Source: Planctomycetaceae bacterium (GTDB lineage Bacteria; Planctomycetota; Planctomycetia; Planctomycetales; Planctomycetaceae). Taken from it: 17,477 nt of DNA. The DNA is taken from positions 1-17,477 of the forward strand of contig CANHVD010000040.1 in the NCBI GenBank assembly GCA_947463775.1. Direction: 5' to 3'. Below the pieces are notes generated by a model that did not search any database, had not been told where the DNA came from, and was given only the letters and a program-made list of their open reading frames with translations. Positions 7,765-14,143 of this stretch are shown here, one piece after another; the first letter of the stretch is position 1, and each line of letters opens with the position of its first letter. The position numbers and the translations under genes were made by a program.

Positions 7765-8445
7765 TCAATGAACAGTTTCGCTGGCTCGATGATCGTAGAG
7801 GAACTGAGAAAGGCTCATGGCCGCCCGATCAAGGAAGCTTTCCGTGAAGAGCTGTTCTGATTTGTTTTCGCGAGGCACCGGATAGGCCGGGTAGGTCACA
7901 TCAAACGTACGTTCAAAAGACACATTGGTGGACTTTGTGTCTTTGCCTTTGGCTTCCATGACAGTCACTTTGCCCGAGGTTTTGCCCTGGAGTAGGTTTG
8001 GGCTGTCCTCAACCTGACAGCTAAAGCCTTCGATTTCGATATGCATGATAAAGTCGGCATCGAATTCATCCGCGAGCTCGGAAAAATCTCCCCACTCGCC
8101 GTGATCATCGAACCATGTCGCGACGTCGTCTGAAGAGATAACTTTGACTTTTCGAGTATCCAGGTGGCGTGTCATGCGATCCACGATATCAATCTGGATC
8201 GAAGGATGTCGCGCGAGAATTCCATGGGGAGCCGTGCAGACAATCAGCAGAGACTTTTCACCCTTGGTCAGATCAACGCCGGTTGCTCCGCGAAACTGTG
8301 ACTTCATCTTCGGATCACCGAAGAACATCTTGCCAGCCATAATGCCCAGGGAGCAGCCTGGAACGAACATCAGCAGACACAGTGCGATGACAAGTTGCAG
8401 CCGGAGCCGCAGTGTCATTCGGATTGTGGAAAAGATGTTTCGCAC
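7765..8445 (-). CDS. Predicted lipoprotein of unknown family (paralogue B)
   Basis: This encodes 226 aa starting at a GTG (8445) with GGAG 9 nt upstream. The leader (LQLVIALCLLMFVPGC) ends in lipobox VPGC with Cys31. It aligns with paralogue A along its length: a strand near SLLIVCTA, a helix IDIVDRMTRHL, KVKVISSDDVATW, then DEFDADFIMHIEIEGFSC matching EFDVNFVIYIDVSAFSL, SPNLLQGK matching SNTLFRGR, YPAYPVPR matching FPIQVPR, and a C-terminal helix ending FLYDH versus MFYPY. Identity is modest, so the duplication is probably old. A 73-bp gap separates the two genes. It follows the DUF2752 gene by 37 bp, consistent with one transcript. I do not recognise a named family. Confidence 0.82.
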   Translation of the reverse strand: MRNIFSTIRMTLRLRLQLVIALCLLMFVPGCSLGIMAGKMFFGDPKMKSQFRGATGVDLTKGEKSLLIVCTAPHGILARHPSIQIDIVDRMTRHLDTRKVKVISSDDVATWFDDHGEWGDFSELADEFDADFIMHIEIEGFSCQVEDSPNLLQGKTSGKVTVMEAKGKDTKSTNVSFERTFDVTYPAYPVPRENKSEQLFTESFLDRAAMSLSQFLYDHRASETVH

Positions 8446-8482
8446 GACAGTTCACTCCATTGAACAATGACTTCATTCGGCG

Positions 8483-8947
8483 TCATGCCGGTCGAAGTAA
8501 CCACAGGATCAGGGACAAGAGTACCCAGCCTGCAAAGCTATAAACAAAAAACAATCCCGGCGACCGAATCCCAATCCAGCGACCTCGAAAAGCCACTGCG
8601 AGGAACCACGGACACAAAACCAAAAACGATATCGCCAGCATCAGGCCAGCAGGATTGACCTGAAGCGAGCGACGCCATTGACCTCGCACAAACCAGGCAA
8701 AACTTGTCGTCATTCCACAGTGCGGACAGTTCATTCCGGTTGCACTGCGAAATCCACATTCCGGTAATCCCAGCTGCAGATGAGTCCCGAATCCTCTCGG
8801 ATCAGGAGTCAGCCACATCGCGATTGCTATCACGGACATGATTCCGATCGCCAGGAGAAGCAGAAATCCTCGTTCATTGCGGCTCAGGATTGCTCCTGAA
8901 GCAGCCTCGGTTTCCTGCTCGCCTGTAGTAGAACCTGTCGTTGACAT
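8483..8947 (-). CDS. DUF2752 family membrane protein
   Basis: This encodes about 154 aa from the ATG at 8947; a TTG at 8980 would add 11 residues. After a hydrophilic Thr/Glu-rich N-terminus, a membrane helix (about 28-45, LLLLAIGIMSVIAIAMWL) is followed by the DUF2752 core: GMNCPHCGMTTSFAWFVRGQ with Cys74 and Cys77, then the downstream conserved NPAG (LQVNPAGLML), and two further helices (about 100-120 and 133-151). In the family the CPxCG motif is typically followed by TR; here it is TT, a small deviation. The function of DUF2752 is not established. Neither start has a good Shine-Dalgarno. It is the first gene of the cluster with the two lipoproteins, which suggests an envelope role. Confidence 0.83.
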   Translation of the reverse strand: MSTTGSTTGEQETEAASGAILSRNERGFLLLLAIGIMSVIAIAMWLTPDPRGFGTHLQLGLPECGFRSATGMNCPHCGMTTSFAWFVRGQWRRSLQVNPAGLMLAISFLVLCPWFLAVAFRGRWIGIRSPGLFFVYSFAGWVLLSLILWLLRPA

Positions 8948-9009
8948 GGGAGAAGTATCAGTGCGCGAAGAATTGAACAAGAGCCGTCCGAGGACGTTTT
9001 ATCATTCCC

Positions 9010-9029
9010 ATTCCTGTTCCAGCAGGAAT
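9010..9029. other. Stem-loop downstream of the thioesterase gene
   Basis: ATTCCTG (9010-9016) and CAGGAAT (9023-9029) form a perfect 7-bp stem with a 6-nt loop. It lies in the 240-bp gap between the thioesterase stop and the DUF2752 start, both on the minus strand. On that strand the stem is followed by GGGAATGATAAAA, not a T-run, so it is not a textbook terminator. It could be an attenuator, an RNA stability element or chance. Confidence 0.3.
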
Positions 9030-9187
9030 TGCCTTGCACCCCTGAAGGCGGTGTGAATGACAAGCCGAATCTGCCGATCACGCAAAGGGAATACGAAATC
9101 CGGCCGTCATGAGTTGTGATTGGTGGAAGTTTTTCAAGATCACTGCAACTGTCATCGTTCGTTCTACGAGTGCTGTTGCGTTGCTGT

Positions 9188-9607
9188 TTACGCCTGATCC
9201 GGCACAATCTCAAAAGCGTTGATGACGTCCGCTGGTACCCGACAGGGCTGCAGCGTTGCGAACTTGACGAAAGCCCAGTTGGTATGGGCCAGAGCCAATT
9301 GTTTTCCATCGTTGCACCGGTGGATCTCATAACGGCGCATGGAGGTGACTCGTTTCATGTCCGCGACCCATGTGCGAACCACGATTTTGTCATCAAGGAA
9401 TGCCGGAACGAGGTATTCAATGTAATGAGATCTCACAACCCAGCCCTGCCCCAGTTCGTGATAAGCCCTGGCCGACCAGCCTTGTGCTGACGAATGAGCG
9501 ATCGCCGCGTGCTGAAGCCAGCGAAGATACTCGATGTTGTTCACGTGGCCGACACCGTCAATCTCTTCGGGAGTGACCTGATGATGGTATTCGAATACGG
9601 CTGGCAT
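9188..9607 (-). CDS. Acyl-CoA thioesterase, hotdog fold (4HBT/YbgC/FadM-like)
   Basis: This encodes 139 aa, a normal length for single-domain 4HBT thioesterases, which hydrolyse acyl-CoA or aryl-CoA thioesters in the cytosol. The active-site motif is EIDGVGHVNNIEYLRWLQ, with Asp17 at the position of the catalytic Asp of 4-hydroxybenzoyl-CoA thioesterases, followed by H21, N23-N24 and Y27. The central strand segment VVRSHYIEYLVPAFLDD and the late strands (TSMRRYEIHRC, LALAHTNWAFVKF) complete the fold. There is no signal peptide. The ATG at 9607 has no clear Shine-Dalgarno. The gene stands alone, about 455 bp from the divergent ispD, and its substrate cannot be predicted. The family call is strong. 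Confidence 0.88.
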   Translation of the reverse strand: MPAVFEYHHQVTPEEIDGVGHVNNIEYLRWLQHAAIAHSSAQGWSARAYHELGQGWVVRSHYIEYLVPAFLDDKIVVRTWVADMKRVTSMRRYEIHRCNDGKQLALAHTNWAFVKFATLQPCRVPADVINAFEIVPDQA

Positions 9608-9797
9608 GATTCACGGTTCAGAAAAAGAGAAGGCAGTAGCAACGAAGAACGCGGTTCGTTTCCTTGAGTCGTGGAAAAGGATACCAGAGAACTCCGTTTT
9701 GAGCAGCCGTCGGTACGTAGCTTTGATTCATCAGGCGACGCGCTACGGTTGCCAATTCTCGTCCGCCCGGTTTTGTTGATGTCGACCCCAATCAACA

Positions 9798-9826
9798 TGG
9801 GAAGCGATTTCAGTCTTTCCTATAAT
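9798..9826 (+). promoter_or_regulatory. Candidate sigma-70 promoter facing ispD
   Basis: TATAAT at 9821-9826 matches the consensus -10 exactly. At 17-nt spacing the -35 would be TGGGAA (9798-9803), only a partial match. If used, the ispD leader would be about 230 nt. A perfect -10 alone is weak evidence. Confidence 0.3.
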
Positions 9827-10010
9827 TTGATTGAATACTACCCCGAATCGCCAGCCCGCGAAAAGGAACGAGATCGTCACTGGCACTTCTGGTATGTATC
9901 AACACTCCCTCAAAACAAGACCAGGAACGCCCAGGAACCTGCTAACAAACGTCTGCTGATCAGAGCTTGGCGATGTCCAGTTAGCACCCAACACGATTCA
10001 GCTGCGATCG

Positions 10011-10027
10011 CCTGCAGTTTCCGCAGG
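10011..10027 (+). other. Short hairpin in the ispD leader
   Basis: CCTGC (10011-10015) pairs with GCAGG (10023-10027) around a 7-nt loop, 20 nt before the AGGAG ribosome-binding site of ispD. It could modulate translation or be incidental. Confidence 0.25.
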
Positions 10028-10062
10028 AGAACAATGCCGCTAATTCACAGGAGCATTTTTTC

Positions 10063-10803
10063 ATGGCTCGATTTGCTGTCATTTTGCCGGCTGCCGGCAA
10101 GAGTACTCGGATGTCGGGCTTTCAGCGCAAGAAGCCGTTCGTGGAATTGAAAGGTCGGCCGGTGTGGGTTCGGACGGCCGAGTATTTTCTGGGGAGATCG
10201 GATGTTTGCCAGACGATTCTGGTCGTGTCCCCTGATGATATGGAGTGGTTTCGGGAGACGTTTAAACCAAACCTCGCATTCATGGATATCAAGGTCGTTG
10301 ATGGCGGGGCTTCGCGAGCAGAAAGTGTTCGGAATGGAATCAGTGCCATTACAGAGCCAGCCGATTTCATTGCCGTGCATGATGCCGCCAGACCCTTGCT
10401 GACAGCCAGGTGGATCGATCAGATATTTGCGGCCGCGCAGATTCATCAGGCAGCGATTCCCGGATTGCGTATCAGCAGCACAGTAAAGAAAATCAAGGCA
10501 GATGGCATGATCGAGTCGACTGTCGATCGCACAAATCTGGTGCAGGCTCAGACCCCGCAGGTCTTCGAACGCAGCCTGCTGGAGAAGGCTTTTGCGGTGT
10601 GTCGCGACCTGTCATCCGTTACAGATGAGGCGTCATTGGTGGAGCAAATGAATCATCCGGTCCATGTCATCGACGGATGGGATATGAACATCAAGATCAC
10701 GACAAATGATGACTTTCGGATGGCAGAGCTTTATCTGAATGCTCTCCCCAAATCCGGTGGAGTCGCAGCGCTGCATCCGTTTGCAGATGACATGTTTCGG
10801 TAG
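10063..10803 (+). CDS. ispD: 2-C-methyl-D-erythritol 4-phosphate cytidylyltransferase IspD
   Basis: This encodes 246 aa, a typical length. IspD joins CTP and MEP to give CDP-ME plus pyrophosphate, the third step of the non-mevalonate isoprenoid pathway in the cytosol. The nucleotide-binding P-loop-like start is ILPAAGKSTRM (7-17), with R16 and K24 matching E. coli R20 and K27. The GGASRAESVRNG segment (81-92) and VHDAARPLL (105-113) follow, with Asp107 equivalent to the metal-binding D106. Downstream are T139/T140, R156 (DRTN), the QTPQVF motif (163-168), TDEASLVE (187-194), and K211 (IKITT). All key catalytic residues appear present. ACAGGAG 9 nt before the ATG supports the start. It is not clustered with ispF or other pathway genes in this window, and it ends about 100 bp from the convergent TPR membrane protein gene. 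Confidence 0.95.
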   Translation: MARFAVILPAAGKSTRMSGFQRKKPFVELKGRPVWVRTAEYFLGRSDVCQTILVVSPDDMEWFRETFKPNLAFMDIKVVDGGASRAESVRNGISAITEPADFIAVHDAARPLLTARWIDQIFAAAQIHQAAIPGLRISSTVKKIKADGMIESTVDRTNLVQAQTPQVFERSLLEKAFAVCRDLSSVTDEASLVEQMNHPVHVIDGWDMNIKITTNDDFRMAELYLNALPKSGGVAALHPFADDMFR

Positions 10804-10861
10804 TCTCAGGTGCAGTGCAGTTTATCACGCATGCGGTTCCGTTTGATGGTGAAGTTCAGCG

Positions 10862-10894
10862 GTTCAGAGTAGATCTGCGACTGCTGATCTGAAC
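10862..10894. terminator. Stem-loop between convergent ispD and TPR-membrane gene
   Basis: GTTCAGA (10862-10868) and TCTGAAC (10888-10894) are exact inverted repeats, 19 nt apart, with some further inner pairing. The position in the roughly 100-bp gap between two convergent stops fits a bidirectional terminator. No T-run follows either arm, so if it terminates it is not of the classic intrinsic type. Confidence 0.35.
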
Positions 10895-10905
10895 GGGAGT
10901 GCGTG

Positions 10906-12375
10906 TCAGCGTTTGACGGGAATCAGCATTAGTCCCAACCCCATCCACGTTGACAGGATCAGCAGAGTGACAGTGCTGCTGAACTGGCTGCTGAATTCTC
11001 TGCCCGGAGCTCGCAGTTTTTCCGTGTAATCGTTGTGCTCCTGCAGAATCCTGGTCCATTCCTGCTTTGCGGATTCGTCAATATCTTTCGGCACGTTCAG
11101 CTTCAGTGGTTCGCCGGCCTTGCGAGGTGCAAAAGCAGCTTCCATTTTCTCCGGGATTGCGGGCGGTTCCGGAGTGGTAATGGCGATCTCGGAGAACTGC
11201 CAGGCTCTGAACGTTGTGGACAGACAAAAATAAAGTACCAACATGGTCCAGACTGCTGCGACCAGTTTTCTGCGACGCTCTGTCGTGCTGGTGGTTGTAA
11301 TAACGGGAACCGCCAGCCCCAGATAAAGTGCAGCCACGTAGGTTCCGTGCGAAAGAATCTCAGGCAGCTTCAGTGATTGATACAGGAACAGAATTTCGCA
11401 CGCCAAAGCCGCTGCGACACAGGAACCAGTCGCGATCGCCTGGACCTTCTCTTCACGATTCAACGCAAGTCGTCCAAATGGATTCAGCATCAGGACCAGA
11501 TTGAACAACGCTGATGACGTCCACGTCATCCAGACGAACAGCAGATACGTCAGCATCAGCGGGAATGCAAGAAACTCCAGGGCCGGTATTGATTCAACCG
11601 TGGACTGCAATACGGATTGCGCGATGGGCATTCCGATCAGAAGCAGTAGTCGTGTCTTCGGCGGAAAACGTCCGATCCAAAGGAAGAATCCCAGCATCAT
11701 GCGATAGATAAAGAAGCGAGCTTTCATCGCTTCCACAATTCCGCGTCTGGCCCATTCCATATTGGGATCCAGTCGCAGCGCTTCGCGAAAGTGGACCATG
11801 GCCTGTTCGGGTTGGCGAACATGCAATAGTCGCCAGCCTTCATTCGCATGAGTAAACGCGTTCTCGGGATTTCTTCGCAGAGACTCCTGAATGGTCAGCC
11901 CGGCTTCCGAACGTCGTCCAAGATTCGTCAAAGCCGCCGCGCGCAGATTCTCACAGCCTTCATCTTCCGGATCAGCCTCCAATCCCTGCTCGGCTGCCTT
12001 CAGAACTTCTTCCCATCGCTCACCAGCCGCTTCGATGGCGCCAAGGGTCGCGAAGTAGCCAGCATTCCATGGAGACAACCGCAACGCTTCATTGATCGAC
12101 TCACGAGCTTCCCGCAGGCGATTGCGTTTTAGCATGACTCGAGCGAGAGAATAGTGCGCAGAGGGTTCTACTGGACCATGAAAAATCGCCTGCTGAGCTT
12201 CCTCCGTGGCTGCATCAAAAGCTTCTCGCTCAACAAGACACAAAGCCAGCAACGCGTGAGCTTCGCTATGCGATGACTCTGCGGCCAGCACCATGCGGAG
12301 CTGCTCCTCGGCCAGTTCCATCCGGTTCTGGCTCATCAGCACTCGGGCACGCAGCAGATACGAGTCTGTGTTCAT
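10906..12375 (-). CDS. TPR-repeat multi-spanning membrane protein, partner of TPR-AAA+ ATPase
   Basis: This encodes 489 aa. Residues 1 to about 215 form roughly six tetratricopeptide repeats, seen as periodic A-x-x-x-L / G / P patterns (for example AEEQLRMVLAAESSHSEAHALLALC and AREsInEALRLSPWNAGYFATLG-type units), ending EALRLDPNMEWA. From about 222 the protein becomes hydrophobic, with segments near 243-260, 267-296, 311-334, 345-360 and 371-392. A soluble stretch (about 395-465, Pro/Lys/Glu-rich) follows, then a final helix at 466-486. There is no cleavable leader, so the TPR domain is predicted to be cytosolic. Its ATG lies inside the stop of the upstream AAA+ gene (ATGA overlap, 12372-12375), implying translational coupling and a shared pathway. 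I recognise no named family. The idea that it docks the ATPase at the membrane is inference. Confidence 0.85.
   Translation of the reverse strand: MNTDSYLLRARVLMSQNRMELAEEQLRMVLAAESSHSEAHALLALCLVEREAFDAATEEAQQAIFHGPVEPSAHYSLARVMLKRNRLREARESINEALRLSPWNAGYFATLGAIEAAGERWEEVLKAAEQGLEADPEDEGCENLRAAALTNLGRRSEAGLTIQESLRRNPENAFTHANEGWRLLHVRQPEQAMVHFREALRLDPNMEWARRGIVEAMKARFFIYRMMLGFFLWIGRFPPKTRLLLLIGMPIAQSVLQSTVESIPALEFLAFPLMLTYLLFVWMTWTSSALFNLVLMLNPFGRLALNREEKVQAIATGSCVAAALACEILFLYQSLKLPEILSHGTYVAALYLGLAVPVITTTSTTERRRKLVAAVWTMLVLYFCLSTTFRAWQFSEIAITTPEPPAIPEKMEAAFAPRKAGEPLKLNVPKDIDESAKQEWTRILQEHNDYTEKLRAPGREFSSQFSSTVTLLILSTWMGLGLMLIPVKR
12372..12375 (-). promoter_or_regulatory. ATGA stop/start overlap coupling the TPR-AAA+ and TPR-membrane genes
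   Basis: On the minus strand the four bases ATGA contain both the ATG of the membrane protein gene and the TGA of the ATPase gene. This 4-nt overlap commonly causes re-initiation by the same ribosome and matched synthesis of partner proteins. Confidence 0.8.
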
Positions 12376-13724
12376 CGACTCAGCTTCAGATACTTGAGGA
12401 TTTCGTCGTACTGCCCGCCCTGATTTGAATACAAAGCATAGTTGCGGGCCGAACTGAACCAGTCGCGAGTTGACGGCTGAACCTGTTTGGCCGCCGCCAG
12501 CAAATCGCGAGTTTCAATCGGCAACGGGCGACCTGTCTTCATCGCTTCCTGCAGTTTGGCTTCGACACAAACATCCACAACGGCCTTCAGGTCGGCTCCC
12601 GAGAATTCTTCGGTCTTCTTTGCGATGGCATCGTGGTCGATCGTGCCGGAAGGTTTTCCCTTCAACAGCAGTCGCAGAATCTCCGTACGTCCTTCTCGAT
12701 CTGGTGGTGGCACAAAGATGATGCGATCAAATCGCCCGGGCCGACGAAATGCCGGATCCAGATTCCACGGCGCATTGGTCGCGGCCAGAATCAGCACGCC
12801 TTCGTTCGACGAGGCCACGCTGTCGGTTTCTGTCAGAAACTGATTGATCAGGTGGCGCCCTCCGCTGGTTTTCATATCAGCCCGCGATGCTCCCAGCGCG
12901 TCGACTTCATCGAAGAACATGACGCACGGTTTGTTGGTCCGCGCAGTCTGAAACAAAGCATGTAATGCTTTTTCACTGCTGCCGATCCACATGTCCAGCA
13001 CATCATGAATGCCGATGTTCAGAAACCCCGCACTGATTTCCCCTGCGGTGGCGCGAGCCAAATGAGTCTTTCCGCAGCCAGGCGGTCCATACATCAGAAT
13101 GCCGCCACCAATGGCTTTGCCATAAGCTTTGAACATGTCTGCATGTTGGATCGGATAAATGACTTTCATGCGAATCTCTTCCTTCAGATTCGCCATGCCG
13201 CCAACATCGTTAAATTTGACCAGCGGACGTTCAAAGTCTGTACGCTGAGTCTTCGCGGGTTCGTCTTCGCCTTCCCACGGAGCACGAACTCGCCCTTCCG
13301 ACACCGGCGAATTCGTGGGAGCTTCAATACCAAGTTCTGCTTCCAGGGCGGTGTCTCGCAATGCCGCATCTTCAGCAATCGCGTGCCGATATTCCGTGAT
13401 CGCAAAGGAAGTCTCACCGCGCTGCATCAAAAGTCGAGCATGCAGGAGATAAGCTCCTGCAGGAGTTCCTCGCTTCGCAACCATATCCTCCACAATAACC
13501 AGCGCTGGCGAGAATTTGCCCTGCTGGAAAAAAGCATTGGCAAGATCGAGTCTGGCTTCATTGTCGTCCGGACGCATCTCCACGAGCTTGCGAAATTCCG
13601 CTTCGGCCTCGGAAGCCTGCCCCTGTTGTATCAGCGTCCGACCAAGGAGTTTTCGCAGCGCGACATTGTCCGGCGAAATGCTCAGTGCCTCACGAAGCGA
13701 CTTGATAGTTGAATCGTCTGCCAT
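12372..13724 (-). CDS. TPR-AAA+ ATPase, single AAA module of the classical clade
   Basis: This encodes 450 aa. Residues about 20-125 form three TPR-like repeats, followed by an acidic, Pro-rich linker (about 130-168). The AAA module starts at FNDVGGMANLKEEI (171-184). Walker A is GPPGCGKT (213-220), Walker B FFDEVD (D272, E273), sensor 1 ATN (N317), the arginine-finger segment DPAFRRPGRFDR (R328, R331), and the sensor 2 region FSGAD (374-378). Pore loop 1 is M-W-I-G (245-248), the aromatic-hydrophobic-Gly pattern of threading AAA+ unfoldases. All ATPase residues appear intact, and there is no FtsH-type zinc protease motif. Such proteins remodel or extract protein substrates; here the TPR region takes the place of the usual substrate-recruiting N-domain. 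Its last codons overlap the start of the TPR membrane protein. The ATG at 13724 has GGGAG about 13 nt upstream, further than ideal. The target is unknown. Confidence 0.9.
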   Translation of the reverse strand: MADDSTIKSLREALSISPDNVALRKLLGRTLIQQGQASEAEAEFRKLVEMRPDDNEARLDLANAFFQQGKFSPALVIVEDMVAKRGTPAGAYLLHARLLMQRGETSFAITEYRHAIAEDAALRDTALEAELGIEAPTNSPVSEGRVRAPWEGEDEPAKTQRTDFERPLVKFNDVGGMANLKEEIRMKVIYPIQHADMFKAYGKAIGGGILMYGPPGCGKTHLARATAGEISAGFLNIGIHDVLDMWIGSSEKALHALFQTARTNKPCVMFFDEVDALGASRADMKTSGGRHLINQFLTETDSVASSNEGVLILAATNAPWNLDPAFRRPGRFDRIIFVPPPDREGRTEILRLLLKGKPSGTIDHDAIAKKTEEFSGADLKAVVDVCVEAKLQEAMKTGRPLPIETRDLLAAAKQVQPSTRDWFSSARNYALYSNQGGQYDEILKYLKLSR

Positions 13725-14143
13725 TGATGTGGAATAACTCCCGTGGAAACTATGACGATGTCGACTCTTGCGGCAAACATGGATCGTAAGCGAAGGCCAG
13801 ACCGAAGTACGTTACACCAGTCGCTCTGTCGACAGGATTGCTGTCGTGTGATCTTCGACCAGATGATTCGTGCGGTATGCCATTCGCTTTTGCAGATTAA
13901 CAGGCTCCACCAGGCCTTCCATGGATCGTCTGTGGTTTTCAGTAAATATGCTTCGAAAAAACAGTTGGATGAAACGTCGCCGGTTTGTTCTCCACAAGTA
14001 AGAGTGGGATCGTTAGACCAAAGAACACGGCTGCTGGAGTTCACCGTTCTCAATAACTATTGCAGCCAGAGACAGCACGTTGCTTCGGTTTGAGACTTCA
14101 TCAACCGAGAACCTGTGTACGAGAAGCTGTGTCCCATGCAACT
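13725..14143. other. Spacer upstream of the TPR-AAA+ operon, containing a hairpin
   Basis: This 419-bp gap lies between the helicase stop and the ATPase start, both on the minus strand, and should carry the operon promoter. Open frames cross it on both strands (13743-14093 plus, 14053-13682 minus), but they are rich in Cys, Arg, Ser and His, lack motifs, and the minus one overlaps the ATPase start, so I do not call them. The clearest structure is the inverted repeat at 13830-13846. No recognisable promoter pair or terminator with a T-run was found. Confidence 0.45.
13826..13846. other. Nested inverted repeats upstream of the TPR-AAA+ operon
   Basis: CTGTCGACAG (13826-13835) is a perfect 10-bp palindrome, and CGACAG (13830-13835) also pairs with CTGTCG (13841-13846) across a 5-nt loop. 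The same unit CTGTCG therefore appears twice directly and once inverted within 21 bp, about 100 bp upstream of the ATPase start. That spacing suits an operator, though it could be coincidence. Confidence 0.35.

Larger units (their letters stand above)
9608..10062. other. Spacer upstream of ispD with candidate promoter
   Basis: This 455-bp gap lies between the divergent thioesterase and ispD genes. An open frame with a GTG start (9671-10150) crosses it but runs into ispD in another frame and has no domain signature, so I treat the stretch as non-coding. It holds a perfect TATAAT at 9821-9826, a direct repeat CCAGGAAC (9921-9928 and 9931-9938), and a hairpin CCTGC/GCAGG (10011-10027) shortly before the ispD ribosome-binding site. 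Confidence 0.5.

Noticed and set aside
9671..10150. Plus-strand 159-aa frame upstream of ispD
   Set aside because: Overlaps the ispD start in another frame, has low-complexity Arg/Ser composition in its second half and no recognisable domain.
13743..14093. Plus-strand 116-aa frame in the spacer before the AAA+ operon
   Set aside because: Composition rich in Cys, Gln, His and Arg with no motif; no clear ribosome-binding site.
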